DNA from: Nigrospora sphaerica | Lineage: Eukaryota > Ascomycota > Sordariomycetes > Amphisphaeriales > Apiosporaceae | Length of the DNA stretch: 64,000 bases | Direction: 5' to 3' | Assembly (NCBI GenBank): GCA_018287875.1 | Contig: JAGVVL010000015.1 | Location: 2,976,001-3,040,000, forward strand | Notes under the pieces: generated by a model | The model's input: only the letters and a program-made list of their open reading frames with translations | Databases searched by the model: none | Told to the model about the DNA's origin: nothing | Shown: piece by piece, positions 55,772 through 64,000 of the stretch | How positions within the stretch are numbered: position 1 is the stretch's first letter | How the letters are laid out: the number at the start of each line of letters is the position of its first letter | Position numbers and translations under genes: made by a program

Positions 55772-57062
55772 TTAAGCCGCCGCCGCCGCCGCCGCCGCCG
55801 CTGCTGCTGCATCGTGAGGCTGCTCTGGCGTATCCTCCGCCTTCGCCCCGGCCGCTGTGTCCGCGGCTTCGGCCTTGGGCTCCTCGGTCTTTGGCTTGTC
55901 AGCTGCCTGTCCCGCCCTCTTTTCCTCGTCGGCCTTGCGGGTTGCCGTCTCGTAGAGCTCGCGGATGTTGTACCTCTTCAGGCTATCCCAGTCGCCATCC
56001 ACCACACTCATACCGCAGAAAGTCTGTCGTCACTGTGAGCCGCGCCAAACGAGACAGCCAAGGGAGATGCTTACCTGGAAGATCTCGATCAGAATCACCT
56101 TGTCCGGACTCGTCAGATTGACCTTGTGACGCGGGCCAATGAGGCCGGCAACCTGCTTGATGATATCATCTCTCTTGAGGGTCGAGTGGGCCCGGGACGA
56201 CAGCCGAATGCAATACTGCCCGAGATTCAGCACACGGACACGCCGTCGGCTACCGATGGCGGGCTGATATAACGTACCGATGCACCCATGTCCTTGTCCT
56301 CAGTAGCCTCGGACTCGGTCCCAGCCTCGGCCCCGACCAGCTGGAACTCGGGAGCCAGTACTTCCTTTGCGAGCTCGTCTAGACCAGCCTCTGTCGCTCT
56401 CCCCGTGAGCGTGATTGGTGTCAGGCGGTTGATGAAGCGAGAACGGCGTTGTGTTCGGTCCGAGACGAGCTTGGCGTCATCAACAATGCGGCGGACGAAC
56501 TGCCGGGGCTCGACTGGGGGCTTGGTCTTGACGAAAATCAAGCAGTCGAGGGGGAGCCGAAGGGGAGCGAAGACGGACGTATCCGGCGTCTTGGACTGCT
56601 TCATGGCCTCGACCTCCCTCTGGATAGCCGCCTCGATATCCACCTCGTCCTCGTCCTCGCCCTCGCCCGGAGCAGGCAGAGGCGTGATGCCGTAGAGCTT
56701 CTCGCCGTACTGGATAAAGCGTCAGATGGCATGGGCTATGCTCTGCCCCCGCTCGAACCGGCAACCTACCTCATCGCAGATGGAAACGATTTCCTCCAAC
56801 GCCTTGCTCTCCTGGGTGCGCTGGCACGTGACCCAGAACCCTACGTCGCCCACGTCTAGCCTCCGTCCCTTGGCCTTCAAGGCCTCCAGCTTCGCTTTGT
56901 GGTGCGGCGTCACGTACTTGCCAGCGCTGCTCCCCTGCCGCGATCGTCAGTAGTGGTCTTGCAGTGGATATGACACAATGGCGAAAGGCTGACCTTGCTC
57001 TTCTTCACTTGTCTCTGCGAAGCTCCGCCGGGCGGGTTCTTTCGTTTGGCAGAAGCATCCAT
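55772..57062 (-). CDS. TAN1: TAN1, THUMP-domain tRNA acetylation cofactor
   Basis: Tan1 (THUMPD1) is the tRNA-binding adaptor with which Kre33/NAT10 makes N4-acetylcytidine at position 12 of tRNA-Ser and tRNA-Leu. Exons: 57062-56994, 56934-56770, 56709-56278, 56215-56075, 56023-55772; 1059 nt give 352 residues. The start is MDASAKRKNPPGGASQRQVK. Then comes the conserved GFWVTCQRTQESKALEEIVS, the THUMP region with RRSRFINRLTPIT, and the family-defining block STLKRDDIIKQVAGLIGPRH followed by KVNLTSPDKVILIEIFQ and CGMSVV. The C-terminal 60 residues are Ala/Glu/Lys-rich and end in poly-Ala encoded by a GCC-type repeat. Intron 1 uses a GTCAGC donor. Confidence 0.94.
55776..55810. repeat. GCC/GCA triplet repeat coding the poly-Ala tail of TAN1
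   Basis: CCG units followed by CTG units on the + strand, read on the minus strand as GCA then GGC/GCC-type Ala codons directly before the TAN1 stop. Likely length-polymorphic. Confidence 0.85.
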
Positions 57063-57598
57063 TGTGGTTGAAAAGCAGTCAGACTGGACGTCGTACCTCG
57101 CCTACGTATCGCGTTCAGGAGGTATGGGATGGGAGGTATAAAGCATTGAAGCCGGTGTTCAAAGTGGAACGCCCAACTAAATCTGCGAGGCACGTGCGTT
57201 TCTGGTGTTTGGGTAGCTCGAGGTAGCTGAAGTAGCTATAGCTCTAAGTACTTTGTACATTTTTAAGTAGTCTAGGAGCTGAGGTACTACAGCTTTAGCT
57301 GCTTCCGGAGTACATACTCCGTACCAAAGGTAAGCTCTCGACCGCGGATCAGCGAAAGCAACATCGTGGGATGGTAGGTAGCCTTTCCACCGATAGCTGG
57401 CCCCTATATGAGTTTCAATATACTTCTGAACAGTTCCCGAGAATGTATCCTATTTACGTACACAGGATTACAAGGCCTGCTCTATTCGTATGGCCATGCA
57501 GAAGACCCATGCATCCAAGTCCGCCAGCTCCGTCTACTCATGCAAGTATGTGTACCTAGCTACCTGCCCGGGCCGGGGATTTCTATCGTTTCATTGCC
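57063..57598. other. TAN1 upstream region and PDAT 3' flank
   Basis: 536 bases. AT-richer, with TAGCT/GTACTT words at 57225-57300 and a near-palindrome GGAGTACATACTCC at 57307-57320 that contains the TACTCCGTA word. No gene seen. Confidence 0.55.
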
Positions 57599-59721
57599 TC
57601 ATTCCTTGGTATCTCCACGGGACTCATCTCCCCGTTCTCTTTTCACCTCGTCTGCATCCCTCTCGTCCCAGGACACGTGTCCTCGCTCGTCTTCCTTGCC
57701 TGCATCGCCCTCGACATGGGGTCCACCCATTTTCTCGCCCGTCTCGCTATCGTCTCGGGGCACCTGGCCCTCCTCGCCCTCCTCGAATATCTCGATATTC
57801 GCCGCGTATTTCTTGATGTCGCTGACAATGTGGTTGTTGATCGTACTGCCCTTGCCCGCCGCCACCCGCAGCACTAGTTCGTTCAGGCCTTGCCGCCCTA
57901 GGATATCGACGTGGTCTGCCGTGTTCGGCCCTCCACGCGGGCTGAACCGGTCGGGCTCGTGTGGCATCTCGTAGACCGTGATTTTGACGCCTGCCGGGTT
58001 GTGCCGCTTGAAATTCCAACCTTGGTTACACATGTAGCCGGTGCTCAGCAGGCCCACCGTGCCGTCTCCCTCACCCATTATGACGCCGTGGTCGATATTG
58101 GCCGTTGTCAGGCCTGTGTCGATCGTGATGTTGAGGTTGGTTAGCACCGATGGGTCCGGTGTCCGGTAGTAATAGGCGCGTTCTGTCGGCTTTCCCACTC
58201 CGTAAAAGCAGTAAATCTTCAGGTTAGGCGCCAGCGGCAGCCTGGTCTCGAGGGGGTTGATCCATTTGACGGGGTCGTCCATGTTCTTTTCCACCTCGGC
58301 GCTGGTGTCGGCAATGCCCTGATGAGAGTAACTGCGCTTGATCTGGGTCTCGTACCAATCGTCCGTCACGTTCAGCAGGTAATCAACGGCTGCCCCCACG
58401 GTGAAGTTAGCCGTCGGCGTTGTCCAGTTGGTTTCCAGCCTGAAGTTGAGGTAGGAGCCGTAGCTATGAACCTGGCCTGGCCGGTCGTCCGGGGCCCACG
58501 TCAAGTTGCCCCATATCCGTTCGCCGCCAATGGGAAGCATCGACGAGATACCTGGCAGCGCTCGGAACAATTCGGCTCTCTCGTCCTTGCTCAAGAACTT
58601 GTCCAGCCCGTATACGGCAAAGGCGTTCAGCTGGGCCGTGTCTCGCATTTCCCCGGAAAGCACTGCCGGGATGGCCTTGGCGGCCCCGAGCATACAGCCG
58701 CTGATGTTGATCCACGCCTCAATGTGATCGTCGACCCAGCTGTCACCCCCGCGGCCGCCCTTGGCCGAGGACACCCAGTTGAAGAAGTAGTAGACGACCT
58801 GGCCACCCATGCTGTGCGAGGCGAGAACCACCTTCTTTCCGGTGAATTCGTGGGCCATCTCGATATGAATTTTCAGGCGTGTAAAGTACTGGTCACGCTT
58901 CTCGAGATTGGGGTAGGCGAGCCTCCAGTCGTAGGCGGCCGTAAAGGAATTGGTGGGGTCATAGCCGAGCGAAGCCAAGTTCTCGAATATCTTGTTCCAA
59001 ATCCAGTAGCCGGTGATGAAGAAATCGGTGGCGTCGAACCCGTACGCCGCCCGTAACTTGATGCCCGGGGGGTCAAGCCCTGTGTTTTTGTCTAGCATAA
59101 TGTGCCTCTTCCACTGTTCCTTGTCCAAGACCAACGCCCGCATCATGGTCCAGCTGCCCCAGAGTCTCCTTCGGAAATATGGGCGTGAAACATTCGTGGT
59201 GCCCCAGGATTCAAGAGCGGTGGAGATGACGCCGGGGATCATGATGACGGGATGGTGGACGTCAAGACCCTCTGCTTTCGCTTTGGTGCCGACCGAGAAG
59301 GAGTCGTAACTATCGATATATTCTCTTTCGCCCTTCTACAGCCACAAGGTTTAGACTCGAACGCGTCGACTTGGCAAAGACACACACAACATACCACGAG
59401 GTCGCGCATATCCTTGATAAAAGCGGCAGGCAGCACGTCTAGGAAGCTCTCGACGTTCAGGTCCACCAGTTCCGGCAAGTTTATCAACTCATTGGTCTGG
59501 GCCAAAAAGCCGGCAGCAATGATGCCGAACAAACTTCCCAAAAAGAATATAAATGTGCTCTTTCTCTTCCGCGCCGGAGGCTTTCCGGGATAGAGCGCCA
59601 GCTCAAGACCCTCTCCGGGCTTGACAGGGCCATCGTCGCGTGACGCGGTCGTTGACGCGGGCGATGGCGGCTCGGCCGGCTCTTCGGCAGCGACGGCGCG
59701 ACGACGTAGTGTAGAGGCCAT
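57599..59721 (-). CDS. LRO1: Phospholipid:diacylglycerol acyltransferase (PDAT, Lro1)
   Basis: ER membrane enzyme that moves an sn-2 acyl chain from phospholipid to diacylglycerol to make triacylglycerol; LCAT family. Exon 1 is 59721-59395 and exon 2 is 59335-57599, with a GTATGT...TGTAG intron; 327+1737 nt give 687 residues. A single N-terminal transmembrane segment (STFIFFLGSLFGIIAAGFLA, about residues 54-73) follows a short cytosolic tail. The lumenal domain starts with HHPVIMIPGVISTALESWG. The nucleophile is Ser284 in ASHSMGG. The catalytic Asp and His candidates are in VIMGEGDGTVGL and TADHVDILG. YDWRLAYPNLEKRDQYF is a PDAT hallmark. An acidic tail of about 60 residues after the core is unusual in length but common in fungi. 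Confidence 0.95.
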
Positions 59722-61126
59722 GGCTGGGACGCACTGCTACATGTCCGGTGTCGCCGGCGGAGGGAAGGTAGGGCCAGGAGCACAGGGAGGTCCGCGGGCG
59801 CGCAAGCCGAGGTCGTGGCTGGAGGGAATCGCGGATACCCTCTTCTCGGCTTCGGCGGGTTGAAGGGGGCGGCAGCTGGTCAACGCTCGCGGGAGGGCGC
59901 AACGGGTCGGCTTGGGGATCGCGGTCGCTCGCCAGCTCGGTATTGCACGCACAACTAGCACGCAGAGGAGAGGAATAGCAATCGGCACAGGGTGGTATTG
60001 CGAGTTGCTCGACGCCGATACTGGGGAACCCACCCAAGGGCAGCCGCAGGACGATAATATGGCAGCCAACGGCACATGATTCTAAGTTAGCCCAAACATT
60101 GAGCGTGGGTACTCCAGTGCTGGGTACCTAACGCCTGCAGCGTTCAACGGCACTACTGACGTCAAAATTAAGCGGACGACGCAGGGGTGCTGTTGCAACG
60201 GGCAAGGCCCGAAGTCAATCTTATGACGGGCAGGGATTGCCGCAGGGCGCCCAGTCGGTCCTGGATACTTGCGGGAAAAAAAAAAAGCTTTTCCATCTGC
60301 TGTCCGACCCTCGGGGTGCGGGAACCACACGTAGCCCTGTATGGCGAGATTTGTCGATGTCGACAGAAGCCCGTCACCCTGGGCGCAGAAGAGGGCCCCG
60401 GCCGGGAGGGGGGGGGGAGGAGGGGGGTTCGGCGTCACATGCGAATCTTTGCCTGGTACAACTATATCTCTCTTGGGTCGGCGGTATCCATGGTACCACC
60501 TACCCTGTTCGCCGACTCCATACCTCATGTACTTGCCTCTAGTCGTATGGGTGGGATGGGAAATCGGTGCAGGCGGCCGTCCGTCCGTCCGTGAACCCAC
60601 TGGGCGCTCCAGCTGGAGCAGGTTCCAGTGTCGAAAGGATGGAGGATGGCGGCAACTAGTGGGCATCAGGCAGTGGCACTCGGGCAGTGTCATTCTATGC
60701 CAATCCGCCCTTGGCTGGCCCAGGTACGCAATGCTTTTGACTCGCTACTAACCACACCAGGAGTCGGTAAGTCGGGTCGCCCAGCACATGAGACCTCCAG
60801 ACAGACGGTATAGTAGTTTGGAGATGGCCTGAAATTGCGACGCATTCTTCCTCCACTGCCCTCTTCCCCCTTCCTGTTGTTTGCTGCCATAGCCGTGCCC
60901 ACCGCCCGCGCTTCTTCGGATAGATGCTGGCTGCTTCTTCGGGGGTACTGCTGCAGTACACGGGTTGACGACGCGGGTCCTGAGTCGCGAGCCCAAGCAC
61001 GAGCACGAGCAACGTACGTCTGCACCGCACCACACGCCCGGCCGCGCGCGCCAGAAAACCACCCTCGTCTTCCTCCGTCCGGTCCATCGCCGACCGGAGA
61101 CGACTCCTTTCTGCTTCATCGGCATC
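59722..61126. promoter_or_regulatory. Divergent intergenic region, PDAT and NAA30
   Basis: 1.4 kb between start codons on opposite strands. An A run (60278-60288) and a G-rich tract (60403-60428) are the only notable compositions. No ORF with recognisable features. Confidence 0.5.
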
Positions 61127-61773
61127 ATGGAGGCCGCTCCCGAGGCCGACGTGGCCGGCGCCCTGCACTACCGCCAATACGAGCACGCCCTTGAGCCCCA
61201 GTACCTGCCCGCCATTCGGTCCCTGATATCCAAAGACTTGAGCGAGCCCTACAGCATATACGTGTACCATTATTTCCTCTACAACTGGCCGCACCTCTGT
61301 TTTATGGTGAGCAGCCGCCCTGGACTCTGCCTGGCGAAACCGCGCGCTGACCCGGGCACGTTTTCCCCTCGCAGGCTGCTAGCCCGACCGATGGCTCACT
61401 TGTCGGCGTCATCATTTGCAAACTCGAAACGCACGCCTCACACTCGCCTCCCACAAACCGCGGCTACATTGCTATGCTGGCTGTCTCGTCGGCCCACCGC
61501 GGCCGCGGTATTGCGACGGAACTGGTCAGGAAGGCCATCCACGCCATGACCGAGAGGAAAGCCGACGAGGTCGTGCTCGAGACGGAGGAGACGAACCTCC
61601 CCGCCATGAGGTTGTACGAGCGCCTGGGCTTTTTGAGATCCAAGAAGCTGCACAGGTACTACCTGAACGGCAACAGCGCCTACCGCCTGGTCCTACTGCT
61701 CAAGTCCCCCTCCGAGCAAGTGATGGCCGAGGCTGGCATGGAGGAGGCCCGCTTGGTGGCACCCTCGCACTAG
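61127..61773 (+). CDS. MAK3: NatC N-terminal acetyltransferase catalytic subunit (Naa30/Mak3)
   Basis: GNAT enzyme that acetylates N-terminal Met followed by Leu, Ile, Phe or Trp, acting on the ribosome with Naa35 and Naa38. Exon 1 is 61127-61306 and exon 2 is 61375-61773, with a GTGAGC...GCAG intron; 180+399 nt give 192 residues. Family blocks: [20 protein letters not shown] followed by WPHLCFM, then [20 protein letters not shown] with the acetyl-CoA loop HRGRGIA, and [20 protein letters not shown] followed by [11 protein letters not shown]. The phrase [12 protein letters not shown] and the ending NG..A.RL are diagnostic of Naa30 rather than Naa10 or Naa50. A start at 61127 gives MEAAPEAD; no in-frame upstream ATG looks better. 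Confidence 0.95.
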
Positions 61774-62391
61774 CTGGCCAAGGGTGCCATCCCCAGCCTT
61801 GCCTTCGGCCTTTTATTCAACAAGACCCTGTGGGACGCAGCTTTTCATAAACACGCCGACGGCACGCCGTTAGAAGGCCTGGGTCGCAAGCAGGAAGCCG
61901 GTTCCTTTCGTTCGTGCATGGCGGGAGCCGCCTTGGAAGAAAGGAACAAACTTGGGTACTGAGCCCACAGGGCCCATTCAACTCGCAAGCTCGCCGGCCA
62001 GCTTTTAAAACAACGGCCAGGCACATGCTAAGCCGGCAGAAGCAAATGGGAAGCTACTGTGACTTGTGGGACACGCAGTAAAGCAAGCATCAGATGGCGT
62101 TTTGGGGTTATGCATTGGGGCGCCAGCGCGCTTGGCTATTTTCCTGTCTCTCTCACGGGAGTGGTAAGGGGGTTCGCCATCACTTGGTTAGCGCGTATGG
62201 GTTTGTTTCGAGCTTCATTATGTCGCCTCATGGGCGGCAAGCATCACGCGGAATGCCGAGTTAGCATGCTCGTTTGGGTTGGGGTTGGGGTTGTCCCCGC
62301 AGCTATGAAAGCAAGGGTATCCTGAAAACGGTACAGCACATCATCGCCCCTCTACATGCTCTGGCGTCTCTCTCTGCAGTCTCGTTAATGC
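61774..62391. other. Convergent intergenic region, NAA30 and the DUF1917 gene
   Basis: 618 bases of 3' flanks. A GGGTTG repeat (about 62274-62293) is a short telomere-unrelated G/T run. No gene seen. Confidence 0.5.
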
Positions 62392-63437
62392 TTAGGATTT
62401 ACCCAGCACGTCGACTGTGCTATAGAGTGAGGCCTTGATGCCCCAGGAATTTCCAGAGCCAATGCCCAGGTACGTGTAGGCATCTGTTGCCCGTCAGCTG
62501 GGAAGGGCCATTGTGGACGCGGGGAGAGAACTGACCCGGCTTATAGTACAGTGGCCGGCCCTGGCCTTGATGAGGGACAAGACCCAGCTCTTTGAGGTTC
62601 CGAGCGACTCGTTGCACGTCCGCCCTATCGTTGAAGTCGGCAGTGTAGACGCAAATGACTCGCTCCGTCCTCTGATCACCCTCGGATCGCGGGGATACCT
62701 TGGCAGCAATGCCCAGTTCGTTGTTGGCCGTGGCCTTAGCGATGATTTCCCATATTTTGTTGACCGATCTCGTGGGGCAGAATAGCATCCATTTACCGCT
62801 CCTCACGTGAAGGTGCTGGGCTAGGTTGAGAATGTCCCCAGCAGCGTCTTTCCCGGCTTTGTTGACCTCCCGCGTGACGACCATCTGCGACTTGCTGGAC
62901 TTTTGCAAAAGCTGAGAAAACTCGGTCACCATGTGAAGCCGTTCCCTGCCGCCTTCCAAGAAGCGTGGAAGATCAGTGCCCGGCTCCTCCGGGGCCTCGT
63001 CCTCACCGCCCCGGACCTGTTGGTTCTGAGCTTGGCCCTTGGTTTTGCGGTGGATGTACGGGTTGCAGATGAAGATCCAGGGGTTCTCCGGTGTCTCGTC
63101 CGTCGTCGCGGGCGGTAGTCGCTGGAGGAAGTCGTCGACCGTCTCAGTGAGCTGCCACGCATAGGCGATCCCTGCGTAAGGGTTGTGCAGGTGCGCGACG
63201 CTCGTCGGGGCCGCGGCCTGCTTCTCTGTCTTTGCCCGGAAGGCGTCCCGAATGCTTCTGCGTTGCTGCCACCAGCCGTGAAGATCAAAGCTGTCGACAC
63301 GCGACTGAAGCTGGCCAACCGTCATCTCGTCCCCTGGAGATGTGCATCAGCATGAGGCCTAATCAGACACCCTTGTCGATCCCTGGCGTGCGGTGGGAGG
63401 CTCTACCGTAAAAGTCCGAGTCCGTATCGGACTCCAT
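62392..63437 (-). CDS. DUF1917 / BLES03 (C11orf68-like) family protein
   Basis: Uncharacterised family found from fungi to human (BLES03). Exons: 63437-63407, 63333-62536, 62483-62392; 31+798+92 nt give 306 residues. Exon 1 encodes MESDTDSDFYG; its GTAGAG donor joins after 73 nt to DEMTVGQLQSRVDSFDLHGW. Family-like features: ENPWIFICNPYIHRK, VRSGKWMLFCPTRSVNKIWE with a conserved W...K motif, RVICVYTADFNDRADVQRVA and a C-terminus PLYYKPDAYTYLGIGSGNSW followed by GIKASLYS. The fold is related to translation initiation factor eIF4E-like domains in the structure database as I remember it, so cap or nucleotide binding is possible but unproven. Without the last exon, read-through at 62530 gives a false tail. 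Confidence 0.85.
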
Positions 63438-64000
63438 CGTGCGCCGGAGGTGAGGCGGCCTTGGACTCAACGCTCGCAGATCATAGGAGTATCACATGGG
63501 CATCATCAATATGTACTGTCGAGGCACTCATACATGCAGCCGCAATCGTTCATGCGACACGATGGGTGACTTGGTAAAGATGACAGGATGGGTGGGATGA
63601 GATAACTGCAGACGGACAGCGAAGGCAGAACGGACGCGACGCGGAGGCCACAATCAGGAAGGTTGTTGGCAGGCTTGGTATCGCTGGTCCCCGTGTGTTG
63701 GCAGTGGAGGCGTCGGCCACTGTTGGGCGGCGTGTTGTGCCGTGCCGTGTCGTGTTGTTGCTTTTGGGTGGGCTGCTTCGGCCTTCATCAGCGTCCCATC
63801 GGCCTTTGGCCAAATACTGAAGCGGGGACGTGGAGCCTCCCGATCCTGGGGCGTATTCCAAGCCGGATCCTCCCCTGGTGGCTTCTCAAGCTTGGAGAAG
63901 GTGGCCGACACTTCGCATCTTAGCACGGGTTCGAGACTGAAGACCGCCAGCGTTGAGGTACGCACACACACGCCCGGACACATCGGGCGTGGCCTGGCAC
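63438..64000. other. Right-edge region upstream of the DUF1917 gene
   Basis: Likely promoter of the DUF1917 gene. A possible exon end with a GTACGC donor at about 63957 on the + strand cannot be tested because the window ends. Nothing else recognised. Confidence 0.4.

Noticed and set aside
62270..62295. GGGTTG run as a telomeric repeat
   Set aside because: Only about three units and not the TTAGGG unit used by these fungi.

Overview
The window reads as nuclear DNA of a filamentous ascomycete, probably Sordariomycetes and perhaps Hypocreales (the class and order are inferred from gene content, not measured). The genes are eukaryotic housekeeping genes. Most are split by short introns of about 50-110 nt with fungal signals: GTAAGT/GTATGT-type donors, CTAAC/CTGAC branch points and CAG/TAG acceptors. 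There are no operons and no rRNA. I recognised no transposon, virus, CRISPR array or secondary-metabolite cluster.

Layout. The 5' end of a mitoferrin-like carrier leaves the left edge (-). Next come an ER DnaJ/TPR co-chaperone (-, 2450-4082), a HAUS1-like augmin subunit (+, 5069-6022) and VAC14 in seven exons (-, 6306-9562). A 5.1-kb gene-poor stretch leads to a cytochrome b5-fused sphingolipid delta-8-type desaturase (-, 14654-16396), a possible 55-residue spliced microprotein (+, 17647-17863), mitochondrial ribosomal protein uS17m (+, 19135-19839) and a MIT-AAA ATPase (-, 20254-22724). An SGT1/ecdysoneless protein (-) and SMC6 (+) are divergent around 26.1-26.7 kb. COQ9 follows (-, 31407-32474).

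A 7.2-kb gene desert precedes a three-RRM RS/RGG protein of Gbp2/Hrb1 type (+, 39688-43001), which I reconstruct with ten coding exons, including a 4-nt start exon and an 8-nt microexon. Then come a 72-residue Cys-rich protein (+), SRP14 (-), dihydrolipoamide dehydrogenase (+, 47881-49569), an APH/kinase-fold protein with degenerate catalytic motifs (-, 50839-52302), TAN1 (-, 55772-57062), PDAT/LRO1 (-, 57599-59721), NatC catalytic subunit NAA30/MAK3 (+, 61127-61773) and a DUF1917/BLES03 protein (-, 62392-63437).

The genes do not form a pathway. They serve mitochondria (iron import, translation, ubiquinone, pyruvate/2-oxoglutarate dehydrogenase), the ER and secretion (DnaJ/TPR, SRP14, PDAT, desaturase), vacuole lipid signalling (VAC14), chromosomes and microtubules (SMC6, HAUS1) and RNA or protein modification (TAN1, NAA30, RRM protein). 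I checked every spliced model I report for reading-frame closure by summing exon lengths. I found no convincing undescribed multi-gene system. The most unusual items are the exon structure of the RRM gene, a GC-AG intron in VAC14, the degenerate kinase-like protein, the small spliced Gly/Tyr-rich ORF and recurring intergenic words (TACTCCGTA, TAGGTA).
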